A stretch of 14,673 nt of DNA from JAVJUV01 sp047314965 (GTDB taxonomy: Bacteria > Pseudomonadota > Alphaproteobacteria > Rhodobacterales > Rhodobacteraceae). The notes beneath the pieces were generated by a model. The model did no database searches and was not told where the DNA came from. It was given only the letters and a program-made list of their open reading frames with translations. The first letter of the stretch is position 1. Each line of letters begins with the position of its first letter. This document shows positions 6,046 through 13,136 of this stretch, piece by piece. The position numbers and the translations under genes are program-made. The DNA lies in NCBI RefSeq assembly GCF_047314965.1, contig NZ_JBLBVK010000007.1, positions 1 to 14,673 on the forward strand. Reading direction: 5' to 3'.

Positions 6046-7401
6046 CTAGAACTTGTGGCCTGCATCGTCTGCGACCCTACCCATTCCAATGCGCCTTGTA
6101 CGGCGTGTCAGCCCGAGCAGTATCAGGATGCCGACTACCGCGGCGATGGCTGACCCCGAGAGAATTCCGAGCTTTGCGACGTTGAGCATCGCCGGGTCAA
6201 AAGCCAGTCCCGCGATGAACAGCGACATCGTGAAGCCAATCCCCGTGAGGAACGATCCGGCCAGAATGAACGGCCACGATAAGCCCGGCGCGAGTACCGC
6301 CAGGCCGGATCGGACGGCAATCCAGCTGAACCCCAAGACGCCGATCGGTTTTCCCACCACCAGGCCGACAATGATCGCCAGCGAGACCGGTTGTGCGAGA
6401 TCGACACCCTGAATGGTGATGCCGGCATTTGCCAGTGCGAAGATCGGCATGATTGCAAAGCCGACCCAGGGGTGCAGCATCATCTCGAGCCGTTCGACTG
6501 GTGAGAGCGACTCAGTGACCGCTCTGCCGGCTTGACGCAGATCGCGGTGGCTGGCGGCATCTCCTTGTTGACGATCGCCGGTCGGAACGGCGAGTACTCG
6601 CCCAAGGATCGCACGCAGGCGGTCATCGCTCACCCATATGCGCGTTGGCGTCATCAGGCCCAGAATGACACCGGCAATGGTCGCGTGGACGCCGGAAGCG
6701 TCGAAGCATAGCCAGACTGCCGCGCCCAGAAGGAAATAGACCGGTACGCTTCTGATCCCGAGTCGCGAGGCGCCTGCGACAATACCAATCCCCAGAAAGC
6801 CCAATCCGAGAGCTAACCAGTTCAACGCCTCGCCGTAACCGAATGCGACCACGAGGATTGCACCGACATCGTCAAAGATGGCCAGAGACAGCAGGAACAA
6901 TCGCAAGGTGGGCGGGATCCGGCTTCCGAAGAGCGCCAGGCACCCGATCACGAAGGCCGTATCGGTTGCCATCACGGTTCCCCAGCCGTGCATACCGGGC
7001 TGGCCGGATATTATCACAAGATACAGAGAGACCGGCGCGACCATGCCACCCAAGGCGCCTACGAACGGCAGGGCGGCCTGTCGAGGGTTCCGCAATTCGC
7101 CCAGCACCAACTCGCGCTTGAGTTCCAGAGAGAGCACGAAGAAGAAAAGGGTCATCAGACCGTCGTTGATCCAGTGCCGCAGAGAGCGGGTGAAATCCAA
7201 CGAGCCGAATGTCAGGCCAATGGGCGTCTCCCAGAAACGAAGAAAGCCTTCCTGCCACGGCGAGTTGGCCAGCCCCAAAGCCAGCAGAACAGCCAAGAGA
7301 AGGAGCATGCCTGCTGCCGCTTCGATTTTGAGGAAGCGTGCGAAGGGCTTCGTTATGCTGTCGGCGGCCTCGTGGGGCAAAGTCATGGGATCGTCGATCA
7401 T
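6046..7401 (-). CDS. nhaA: NhaA-type Na+/H+ antiporter
   Basis: This is an inner-membrane antiporter that exchanges cytosolic Na+ (or Li+) for external H+, about 451 residues from the chosen start. NhaA hallmarks are present: DGLMTLFFFVLSLELKREL, MATDTAFVIGCLALFGSRIP (equivalent of E. coli Asp133) and LAIFDDVGAILVVA (the paired ion-binding Asp163/Asp164). Also present are VVGKPIGVLGF with the conserved Lys and GIGFTMSLFI. A hydrophilic insert of roughly 25 residues precedes LSPVERLEMMLHPWVGF. I recall similar inserts in a subset of alphaproteobacterial NhaA, but I cannot check this. The start is uncertain. The ATG at 7399-7401 (MIDDPMTLPHEAAD) or the one at 7384-7386 leads straight into the conserved part, whereas an ATG at 7477-7479 adds a 26-residue unconserved leader. 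None has a strong ribosome site. Confidence 0.93.
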   Translation of the reverse strand: MIDDPMTLPHEAADSITKPFARFLKIEAAAGMLLLLAVLLALGLANSPWQEGFLRFWETPIGLTFGSLDFTRSLRHWINDGLMTLFFFVLSLELKRELVLGELRNPRQAALPFVGALGGMVAPVSLYLVIISGQPGMHGWGTVMATDTAFVIGCLALFGSRIPPTLRLFLLSLAIFDDVGAILVVAFGYGEALNWLALGLGFLGIGIVAGASRLGIRSVPVYFLLGAAVWLCFDASGVHATIAGVILGLMTPTRIWVSDDRLRAILGRVLAVPTGDRQQGDAASHRDLRQAGRAVTESLSPVERLEMMLHPWVGFAIMPIFALANAGITIQGVDLAQPVSLAIIVGLVVGKPIGVLGFSWIAVRSGLAVLAPGLSWPFILAGSFLTGIGFTMSLFIAGLAFDPAMLNVAKLGILSGSAIAAVVGILILLGLTRRTRRIGMGRVADDAGHKF

Positions 7402-8051
7402 GTGACGAGAATGCCTTTTCTGGCTGAAAGCGACACCAGCGTAGCACCACTTGCTCGGCGGCACCCTTGCTTGCCTCATAGTCTGTGAAGCTTATCACAC
7501 AGAGTTCAGGCTGACAGTGCGCGTGCTTCTTTAAATCGCAAAAGTGTGGAGCTTTGCTGGTGCCAAGGGTGAAGCGCGAGCAGTATTAGCGCTTCCTCAG
7601 CTTGATGCACCTGCTATTTCCGAATGGGAAGGAGGTGCCATCGGCGATGCAGTTCCGCCTTGAGCGAGCGTTTAAACCAGCGGCCTGCGAACGGAGTTAC
7701 CACCATCGATGATCTGGTTGATAAGTCCAGCCACGGACCGGTGTGATTCCGTTTCAGCCTCTGATCCCTTGGCGTTCTCATGGCTTGCTGCGGCGTCGCG
7801 GAGGAACGCAGATCGCCCCTGTTTCCCAAAAGATACGCGCAGGTCGGTCTCGCCGCCCTTACACAGGTCAGTGCGGGCGACTGCCAATAGGACGGCCGCA
7901 GCCGGTTCGGTGCCCGGGACTAACATGCGTCAGCGCCGGTCGAACGTTCTCGAAGTACAAGAGAAGAAATCGTTCGACTGGTCCGTCCCGAACTCCAAGG
8001 GGCCGTCAACAGTGCTGAGCGAAGGATCTGTCAACATCGTGGAGGCCGGAG
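7402..8051. other. Gene-poor region between nhaA and the SPFH operon
   Basis: About 650 bases separate nhaA and the rightward operon. Overlapping open frames exist on both strands but none shows a recognisable domain. One plus-strand frame without a start codon runs from about 7924 to a TGA at 8053-8055 and overlaps the ATG of the next gene as ATGA. Its last residues include EEIVRLVRPELQGAVNSAER, which is protein-like. It could be the 3' remnant of a lost upstream operon gene. The promoter of the operon must lie here, but I could not place it with confidence. Confidence 0.4.
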
Positions 8052-8366
8052 ATGAGCGTGCGTTCATCCAGTTTGAGGGTGACTTTCCTGCACCCGTTCA
8101 GCCTAGCCGGTTTTCCGGACGAACTTCCGGCCGGGGACTATGAAGTCCTGATTCAGGAAGAACTTCTCCGCGGGCAAGGTTTCGAAATGTATCAGAGGAC
8201 GGCGACCCATATGACCGTTCCTGGCAGGGGGGATCGGGCGGGTTGGATGGAACTGCACACGATATCAGAGCGCGACCTGAATGAGGCGCTGAGCCGGGAT
8301 CAAGGTCCGACAGAGATGAACAACCACAGCGAAGCGGCGCTTTCTCCGCAGGAGGACTTGAAATGA
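8052..8366 (+). CDS. Conserved small protein of unknown function, first gene of SPFH operon
   Basis: This is a 104-residue soluble protein with no signal peptide or membrane helix. The core reads VTFLHPFSLAGFPDELPAGD followed by YEVLIQEELL and MYQRTATHM. I recall this pattern (LPAGxYEV...EELL...RTAT) from short hypothetical proteins of Rhizobiales and Rhodobacterales, but I know no function for it. The C-terminal 25 residues are hydrophilic and probably disordered. The start ATG at 8052 has GGAGG at 8041-8045. The stop overlaps the next start as ATGA (8363-8366), so the two genes are translationally coupled. It sits upstream of HflK/HflC-like genes and may serve the same membrane stress function, which is inference. 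Confidence 0.7.
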   Translation: MSVRSSSLRVTFLHPFSLAGFPDELPAGDYEVLIQEELLRGQGFEMYQRTATHMTVPGRGDRAGWMELHTISERDLNEALSRDQGPTEMNNHSEAALSPQEDLK

Positions 8367-8707
8367 ATACTCCCGAATGGCTCAAACCCGGCATCTATGG
8401 TGCCGTGATCGGTGCTGTCTTTGTCGGCGTCGTCGGATTTTCCTGGGGTGGCTGGGTGACCGGCGGCACTTCTAATGACCGGGCGGTGGCGATGTCCCGT
8501 AACGATGTCGTCGCCTCAATGGTACCGGTCTGCCTCGACATGGCGCGGTCAGACCCGGCTCGGGCGGACAAGCTTGCAACGATCCGGGCAGCCTCGACCT
8601 ACCAGAGGCGCGATGCTCTCATGACAGCCGGCTGGGCGACGATGCCAGGAACCGATGCCCCAGACCGAGACATTGCGCAAGCCTGCCTGAAGGAACTGGA
8701 CCTCTGA
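8363..8707 (+). CDS. Conserved small membrane-anchored protein of unknown function
   Basis: This is a 114-residue protein. One N-terminal transmembrane helix (about residues 10-27, IYGAVIGAVFVGVVGFSW) is followed by GGWVTGG and a helical domain outside or inside the membrane. The C-terminal half has ASTYQRRDALMTAGWATMPG and a final conserved-looking Cys (AQACLKELDL). The pattern SWGGWVTGG...YQRRD...GWATMPG is one I associate with short hypothetical proteins of Rhizobiales; no function is known to me. Its ribosome site GGAGG is at 8351-8355, and its start overlaps the previous stop by ATGA. HflK-like begins 107 bp downstream, so the four genes probably form one operon. Confidence 0.75.
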   Translation: MNTPEWLKPGIYGAVIGAVFVGVVGFSWGGWVTGGTSNDRAVAMSRNDVVASMVPVCLDMARSDPARADKLATIRAASTYQRRDALMTAGWATMPGTDAPDRDIAQACLKELDL

Positions 8708-8814
8708 GGTCATGCTGTTCAGAGCCGACGATGTGATGGCGCAAAACGGGTCGCACCGTCAAACGCGCAAGCCAGGCATCGCCCTGAGTGCAAAAACCGA
8801 GATAGGAGCTTGCG

Positions 8815-9882
8815 ATGCCTTCTGATGACAATGGGCCGGAAGATCGCGGACCTTGGAAAAACAAGCAGACCCGCGTTCCCCCTGAGGTTGACGCAATTCT
8901 CAGGCGGGGCCGGGATCGGCTGCACGGCATCCTGCCGGACGGTCTGCCACCGGTGAAGCGTCTTGCAAGCGGGGCCGCCATTGCGCTTGCGGCGTTTGGG
9001 GCGTGGTCCTCATATTACACGGTGCCGAGCGACTCCGTTGCGATTGTCCAACGGTTTGGGAAGTACGCGGCCGAGGTCCCTCCGGGGCTGCACTTCAAGA
9101 TCCCGTTCGGGATCGACGTCACTACGTTGGTCCCGGTCAAGCGCCAGCTGAAACAGGAGTTCGGGTTCACAACTCCGGGTGCCTCCGATCCCTATCAGAG
9201 CCCGACGGACGGTCGCCGCGAGACCGAGATGGTGACTGGCGATCTCAACGCCGCGCTCGTGGAGTGGGTGGTGCAGTACCGGATTTCCGAACCCCGGAAG
9301 TTCTTGTTTGAAGTGCGCGAGCCAAGCGCGACCCTGCGTTACGTCTCGGAGTCCGTCATGCGCGAAGTTGTGGGAGACCGCACAGTCGACGAGGTGATCA
9401 CCGTCGGGCGCCAGGAAATCGAAAGCGAAGCCCTGCTGAAGATGCAGGCGCTTGCGACCAAATACGCGATGGGCATCAGCATCGATCAGGTACAGCTGAA
9501 GAACATCAATCCGCCACAGCCGGTTCAAGCCTCGTTCAACGAGGTCAACCAGGCACAACAAGAGAAGGAGCGGATCATCAACGAGGCCCGCCGCGAATAC
9601 AACCGCGTCATACCTCTGGCAGAAGGCGAAAAAGACCAGCGCATCCGCGAAGCCGACGGCTATCGCCTGAGGCGGATCAACGAAGCCGAGGGCGATGCGG
9701 CTCGATTCACGGCGCTCCTGACGGAATACCGCCAGGCCCCGGAGGTGACCCGGCGCCGGATCTACATCGAAACCCTGCAGGATGTTCTGCCGGGAATTGG
9801 TTCCAAGATCATTGTTGACGGGTCCACGGCAAGCATCCTCCCGCTTTTGAACCTTGATCGACGGACAGGAGAGCAACGATGA
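8815..9882 (+). CDS. hflK: HflK-like SPFH (band 7) membrane protein
   Basis: This 355-residue protein resembles HflK, which with HflC forms a large membrane cage that regulates the FtsH protease. The N-terminal cytoplasmic part (GPWKNKQTRVPPEVDAILRR) matches the HflK pattern, except that the usual glycine-rich run after PW is missing. One transmembrane helix lies at about residues 49-66, followed by the band 7 domain (about 70-240). A charged coiled coil follows (about 225-300, QAQQEKERIINEARREYNRV). The C-terminus reads YIETLQDVLPGIGSKIIVDG. The ribosome site AGGAG is at 8804-8808. The stop overlaps the HflC start by ATGA. It is probably an accessory paralogue, because it sits in a mobile region and lacks the Gly-rich linker. 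Confidence 0.9.
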   Translation: MPSDDNGPEDRGPWKNKQTRVPPEVDAILRRGRDRLHGILPDGLPPVKRLASGAAIALAAFGAWSSYYTVPSDSVAIVQRFGKYAAEVPPGLHFKIPFGIDVTTLVPVKRQLKQEFGFTTPGASDPYQSPTDGRRETEMVTGDLNAALVEWVVQYRISEPRKFLFEVREPSATLRYVSESVMREVVGDRTVDEVITVGRQEIESEALLKMQALATKYAMGISIDQVQLKNINPPQPVQASFNEVNQAQQEKERIINEARREYNRVIPLAEGEKDQRIREADGYRLRRINEAEGDAARFTALLTEYRQAPEVTRRRIYIETLQDVLPGIGSKIIVDGSTASILPLLNLDRRTGEQR

Positions 9883-10967
9883 AGACCCTTTCGCTTATTG
9901 CCTCGGGGATCGCGGTTGCCGGGGTCGTCGCTGCGTCATCCGCCGTCTACACGGTCGGCGAGGTCGAGCAGGCCATCATCACCCAGTTCGGCAAGCCGGT
10001 CGGCGCGCCGATCACCGAGGCTGGTCTCAAGTTGAAACTCCCCTTCGTTCAGGAGGTTAACCGGATCGACAGCCGGGTTCTGGAGTGGGACGGCTCGCCA
10101 TCGGACATGCCCACCAAAGACAAGCTCTATATCTCGGTCGATCTCTTCGCGCGCTGGAAGATCACCGATCCTCTGCAGTACTTTTTGCGCCTGCGCGACG
10201 AACGCAGCGCCCAGTCGCGCCTCGATGATATCCTCGGCAGCGAGACGCGGAATGCTGTCGCCAAGCACGAACTCATCGAGATTGTGCGCACGACCAGGGG
10301 CCGGACGCCGCTTCGGGACACGCTTCTGACTGATCAGGAGCTTGCCCAGGACATTGGCGCACTGGTTCCCATCACGAAGGGGCGGGCGCTGGTCGAGCAG
10401 CAGATCTTCGAGGCGGCCGCGGAGAAGGTGCGCGTTTTCGGGATCGAGCTTCTCGATATCCGCTTCAAACGCATAAACTACAACGAAAGCGTGCGACCCA
10501 AGATCTATGACCGCATGATCTCGGAGCGCCGGCAGATCGCCGAAAGATTCCTGTCAGAAGGCAACGGCGAAGCGGCCCGTATTCAAGGCAACCGGGTGAG
10601 GGACCTGAACAAGATTCAGTCCGAAGCCTATCGCGCTGTTGAGGAAATCCGCGGTGCCGCCGATGCCGCAGCAGCAGCAATCTATGCGGGCGCCTACAAT
10701 GTCGATGCCGTTTCGGTGGAATTCTACGATTTTGCCCGAACCATGCAGGCCTACGGCGACATGATCTCCGACGACACGACGCTTGTCTTGACGACCGACA
10801 GCGATCTGTTCCAGTTCCTGCGCGGCATGCAGGGCGAGGCAGACCCAATTCGCGATCCGGGCAGCGCCCCAGGCGACGGTGGCGTGGCGTCGATCGGCAG
10901 GGCCCGACCAGCGCAAAACCCCGCGACGCCAATCGTGACACAGACGGAGGTCGAAGCAGGCCGATAG
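9879..10967 (+). CDS. hflC: HflC-like SPFH (band 7) membrane protein
   Basis: This is a 362-residue partner of the preceding HflK-like protein. It has a short N-terminal transmembrane helix (residues about 4-23), then the band 7 domain starting AVYTVGEVEQAIITQFGKPV and continuing through FARWKITDPLQYF. A helical region includes RINYNESVRPKIYDRMISER and an Ala-rich coiled coil (GAADAAAAAIYAGAYNVD). SVEFYDFARTMQAYGDMI and LTTDSDLFQFL close the HflC-like core. A Pro/Gly-rich tail of roughly 45 residues follows and is absent from E. coli HflC. The ribosome site AGGAGA is at 9867-9872, and its ATG overlaps the HflK stop (ATGA). The coupling implies equimolar production for a hetero-oligomeric complex. 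No ftsH gene is present in the window. Confidence 0.9.
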   Translation: MKTLSLIASGIAVAGVVAASSAVYTVGEVEQAIITQFGKPVGAPITEAGLKLKLPFVQEVNRIDSRVLEWDGSPSDMPTKDKLYISVDLFARWKITDPLQYFLRLRDERSAQSRLDDILGSETRNAVAKHELIEIVRTTRGRTPLRDTLLTDQELAQDIGALVPITKGRALVEQQIFEAAAEKVRVFGIELLDIRFKRINYNESVRPKIYDRMISERRQIAERFLSEGNGEAARIQGNRVRDLNKIQSEAYRAVEEIRGAADAAAAAIYAGAYNVDAVSVEFYDFARTMQAYGDMISDDTTLVLTTDSDLFQFLRGMQGEADPIRDPGSAPGDGGVASIGRARPAQNPATPIVTQTEVEAGR

Positions 10968-10998
10968 GTTCATGGTGGAAGGCTTAAAGCATGAATAG

Positions 10999-11241
10999 AG
11001 GGTATCAATCGGGAAGTACGTCAATCACATCTGGACCACCGAGGTCGGTTTCTTTCCGCTTCTGAGTAAGACACACCCACTAAACTTCCGTGCACCTAAC
11101 CTGCGTCAGCGCACGATTTTCGCTTGGCTGGTAGGTGGATGGCAAGAGCTGGATCGCGATGACGCGAGGGCCTGCCTGCCCACACTCGAGGACACGACAT
11201 CCAGCGTCGCACCGCGCTGCGAGGAGGACAATACGCTATGA
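10999..11241 (+). pseudogene. Start-less open frame coupled to downstream gene, possible gene remnant
   Basis: From just after a TAG at 10996-10998 the frame stays open for 80 codons and ends with TGA at 11239-11241, overlapping the next gene start as ATGA. The second half reads FAWLVGGWQELDRDDARA, then CLPTLEDTTSSVAPRCEEDN, and looks protein-like. No ATG, GTG or TTG is in frame. An ATG at 10991 in another frame (MNRGYQSG) would join this frame after a single shift near 11015. I do not recognise the product. It may be a decayed gene or chance. Confidence 0.25.
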
Positions 11242-11717
11242 CATCAGTCAAATATCTTACCAGTACGGCCGCAGAGACCACCGACCTCGAACGGCGTGTG
11301 CTGGCCCATGAACGAATCCTGCAAGCTCTGATCGCCTACATGGCCCGTACCGAGCCGCGTTTCGTCGACCACCTGCGAGAACGGTTCGTAGAACAGATGA
11401 GATTGACCCAGCGCGAGCACGACCACCGCGAAACCGATGATTATACGGAAGAATTCATGCGCGCCGTGATGCTCCTTGGAGAAGCGCGCGCTCCCAACGC
11501 GAAGGAGCCGGAAATGACCGATAGGCATCCCATGCCGCCGAAAAGCAAAGGAGGACAGGGTTCTTCAATGAACCGGCCACCGCAGCGCGGTGGGGTTCAG
11601 GTACGCGAAAGGAACGGCATCTGGGAGGTGCAGGTCGATGGCAAATTCCGCGGCGACTACCACCAGAAGGAACATGCTCTTGCCGCTGCGGCCCTGCACA
11701 AGTTGTCGCCCCGATGA
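11238..11717 (+). CDS. Hypothetical two-part protein with C-terminal DUF2188-like segment
   Basis: This 159-residue protein starts at an ATG preceded by GAGGAGG (11221-11227). The first 90 residues are charged and helical (ERRVLAHERILQALIAYMAR, then HLRERFVEQMRLTQREHDHR) with no motif I recognise. A Pro/Gly-rich linker follows, then RNGIWEVQVDGKFRGDYHQK and EHALAAAALHKL. This resembles the short DUF2188-type fold (W-x-V-x-x-G-x...A-x-x-A). Two internal ATGs in the same frame have good ribosome sites: 11514 (AAGGAG at 11502-11507) and 11568 (AAAGGAGG upstream). A separate small C-terminal protein may therefore also be made, or two genes may have fused. Its stop overlaps a further ATG (ATGA, 11714-11717). 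Confidence 0.65.
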   Translation: MTSVKYLTSTAAETTDLERRVLAHERILQALIAYMARTEPRFVDHLRERFVEQMRLTQREHDHRETDDYTEEFMRAVMLLGEARAPNAKEPEMTDRHPMPPKSKGGQGSSMNRPPQRGGVQVRERNGIWEVQVDGKFRGDYHQKEHALAAAALHKLSPR

Positions 11718-12058
11718 CCGGTAGCACTCATCCGACACTCCCACGGGACTTCTCGATCCAAGTGGCCGAGAACGAAGGCATGCCAACGAGACCGAATTCC
11801 AGGGGCTCCCCGCCGCCGCCCGCGCCCACGCGACGGCTCACCGGAACGCTCACGCTTGGGTCATCGAAGAAACGCGGGGCAACCGGCGCACTCTGGTCTT
11901 CCAAGGAGCAAGCGGCGATGAGACAGCCGCTGGCAAGGTTGACCTCGAGGCTGGCCATCGTGGCTGGAATGATAGCGTCGCTGGCCTTCCCCGTCCTTGC
12001 GCAGGATGGCACTCGCCCGATGCCTCGGACGCTCATCCTTGCAAGATGATCATGACAT
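11714..12058 (+). pseudogene. Possible frameshifted small gene after the hypothetical protein
   Basis: An ATG at 11714 overlaps the previous stop as ATGA. Its frame begins plausibly (HPTLPRDFSIQVAENEG) and then turns into low-complexity Pro/Arg/Ser sequence. The next frame over from about 11779 reads HANETEFQGLPAAARAHATA, then HRNAHAWVIEETRGNRRTLV and FQGASGDE, which looks much more like protein and has GC-rich third positions; it stays open to a TGA at 12056-12058. A one-base change near 11775-11785 would join them into one small protein. The product is not recognised. Confidence 0.28.
11918..12049 (+). CDS. Short ORF encoding a signal peptide, probably a truncated secreted protein
   Basis: The ATG at 11918 follows AAGGAG (11903-11908) with a 9-base spacer. 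The first 28 residues form a textbook Sec signal: RQPLARLTSR, a hydrophobic core LAIVAGMIASLAF, then PVLA before QDG. The frame ends after 43 residues at 12047-12049, so the mature part would be only about 15 residues. Either the mature domain has been lost by recombination (a transglutaminase fragment follows at once) or the signal-like look is chance within the overlapping frame. No function can be assigned. Confidence 0.35.
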   Translation: MRQPLARLTSRLAIVAGMIASLAFPVLAQDGTRPMPRTLILAR

Positions 12059-12083
12059 GACCAGGCGCGGCCGTGTGTCCGGC

Positions 12084-12263
12084 ATGCGGGTCAGCATCGG
12101 GTGCCGTCTGCGATACAGCTTCCCGCAACCGACGCCACTGATCGCGCTGCTGAACGTGCACTACTCGCGCTTCGGCGATCTGGAGCGTGCCGACTATCTC
12201 GTGACGAAGCCGAGCGTGCCGCTCGAAAGCTATCGCGATGGGTTCGGCAACTGGTGCACGTGA
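12084..12263 (+). pseudogene. Transglutaminase-like protein, N-terminal fragment
   Basis: The frame from ATG 12084 reads MRVSIGCRLRYSFPQPTPLI, then ALLNVHYSRF, TKPSVPLESY and RDGFGNWCT. This matches the N-terminal beta-rich domain of bacterial transglutaminase-like proteins (pattern PQPTPxxxxLxVHxSR...P..YRDGFGN.C.R). The full proteins are several times longer and carry a Cys-His-Asp transglutaminase core. Here the frame stops right after NWCT with a TGA that starts TGACCTGCCCCCC, which resembles the TG-end of an IS3-type element. The fragment has no clear ribosome site. It is the 5' remnant of a gene destroyed by insertion or deletion. Confidence 0.7.
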
Positions 12264-12386
12264 CCTGCCCCCCATCGAGTGGTCCGGTTTCAGTCTTAGT
12301 GCATGACGGGTCCTGGCGCTACGGCCGGCGTGGCCGGCGAAGCGGCTCCGGATGGCGGAGCCGGCCACTGGACGACCTCTGGAGCT
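12261..12386. mobile_element. Candidate IS-end remnant between two gene fragments
   Basis: The transglutaminase homology stops exactly where the sequence becomes TGACCTGCCCCCCATCGAG. A 5'-TG followed by a C-run is what several IS3-type termini look like. The other edge is placed where homology to the VWA gene begins. A perfect 8-bp stem with a 5-base loop (12343-12350 and 12356-12363, CGGCTCCG/CGGAGCCG) lies inside. No transposase domain is recognisable in this short piece, so the call is tentative. Confidence 0.3.
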
Positions 12387-12533
12387 GGCGGCCGACATCG
12401 AACCGGACCTGTCCGCGGCAAGAACCAACTCCAGATCTACTTCAAGCAGCTCAGGTGCATGTGACTGAGTGCAGACTGTTGCGCCGAACAGTGCCAGCAC
12501 ATATCCGCGAAGACCGGAAACAGAATTGGTCAT
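12387..12533 (-). pseudogene. Secreted VWA-domain (DUF1194-like) protein, N-terminal fragment
   Basis: From ATG 12531-12533 the minus strand encodes a signal-peptide-like start (YVLALFGATVCTQSHA) followed by EVDLELVLAADRSGSMSAA. The latter is the first beta strand of a von Willebrand factor A domain with an intact DxSxS metal site (DRSGS, residues 41-45), in the style of DUF1194 proteins. After residue 49 the resemblance ends and the frame continues as Arg/Ser-rich non-protein-like sequence to 12033. The rest of the domain is missing. This is a 5' remnant facing the transglutaminase remnant. Confidence 0.5.
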
Positions 12534-12913
12534 AGCAGCCTGCCTTCTCCATGGATGCCCCAGAGCATCCAGGAAGCCTTTTCGTTTGTATGTCCTTCAA
12601 ACGCAGGACACCGACCGAGCGCCGATGTCCGGGAAATGAGCTGCCGTGGTCAGATTGATGACAACCGCGAATGTCTCATTTGTCCGCCTAGCAGACGCTG
12701 GGCGAAAACCGCTCAATGACAGCTTCGAGCCCCATACTGTCAGATGCAGCATCGCTCTCGAAGGTCGGCTTCCACGGATTTATGCTGCGAGTGCCGGACC
12801 GCGTTCCATTTGGGTCTGTCCGTTCTTAACCGGGATCAATGAAGCCTGCTGCGCTTTGGCGCACCTCCTGTCAGACGCCCGGTTTCTCGGGCCGCCTCAA
12901 CAGGAGAAACTTC
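12534..12913. other. Gene-poor region with dispersed repeat and small hairpin
   Basis: 380 bases hold no gene I can support. They contain a 7-bp inverted repeat with a 6-base loop (TGGATGC 12552-12558, GCATCCA 12565-12571), followed on the plus strand by GGAAGCCTTTTCGTTT, weakly terminator-like. Copy 2 of the dispersed repeat (12677-12732) is also here. Confidence 0.45.
12677..12732 (+). repeat. Dispersed repeat, copy 2
   Basis: This is the ungapped partner of 5857-5912 (41 of 56 positions identical), in the same orientation. It lies in gene-poor sequence upstream of a truncated membrane-protein gene. The divergence suggests an old repeat family rather than a recent duplication within this window. 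Confidence 0.45.
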
Positions 12914-13114
12914 ATGACCTTCGCCGACGCCACTGCCACGCTGCCTGCCGGGCGCGCAGCGCCACTTGCCTTTAACGAACACGCCGCGATCCGGGCGCGG
13001 CGCCTGGCCGCCGCGCTGCTGCTGGGACAGTTCGTCTTCATGTGGGGCGCGTTCTTCGTGCTCGCCCCGTCGATCCAGTGGCCTGCTTCGCTGGGCTTAC
13101 CGGCGGCAGAGGCG
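12914..13114 (+). pseudogene. Truncated membrane protein, N-terminal fragment
   Basis: The ATG at 12914 has a good ribosome site, AGGAGA (12902-12907). The first 67 residues are coherent: MTFADATATLPAGRAAPLAF, then EHAAIRARRLAAALLLGQFV, FMWGAFFVLAP and QWPASLGLPAAEA. This gives one transmembrane helix at about residues 33-51. After residue 67 the sequence becomes Arg/Cys-rich and reads across a large hairpin to a stop at 13262-13264, antisense to the hydrolase gene, so the true C-terminus has been lost near 13115. I do not recognise the family. Confidence 0.45.
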
Positions 13115-13136
13115 CGCTGTCACGGTCTTGGGGTTC

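Noticed and set aside
5715..6089. 124-codon minus-strand open frame between cueR and nhaA
   Set aside because: It overlaps the nhaA 3' end, has no ribosome site or domain, and shows Arg/Ser/Cys-rich composition typical of a non-coding frame.
7672..7926. 84-codon minus-strand open frame ending in SVAGLINQIIDGGNSV
   Set aside because: It looks mildly protein-like but has no family resemblance I can name, no ribosome site and no neighbour context.
7709..8143. 144-codon plus-strand open frame before the SPFH operon
   Set aside because: It overlaps the better-supported gene at 8052 in another frame, and the translation has no recognisable domain or upstream ribosome site.
8619..9876. Long minus-strand open frames opposite the HflK-like gene
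   Set aside because: They are antisense shadows of a strongly supported SPFH gene with good ribosome site and operon overlaps.
12033..12386. Continuation of the VWA frame as a 166-residue protein
   Set aside because: Beyond residue 49 it is antisense to the transglutaminase fragment and has non-protein-like Arg/His-rich composition.
12101..12535. 144-codon plus-strand open frame
   Set aside because: It is out of frame with the transglutaminase fragment and antisense to the VWA fragment; Arg/Trp-rich shadow sequence.
12552..12585. Intrinsic terminator from the 7-bp hairpin and following T-rich stretch
   Set aside because: The T-run is short and starts about 8 bases after the stem, and there is no intact plus-strand gene just upstream to terminate.
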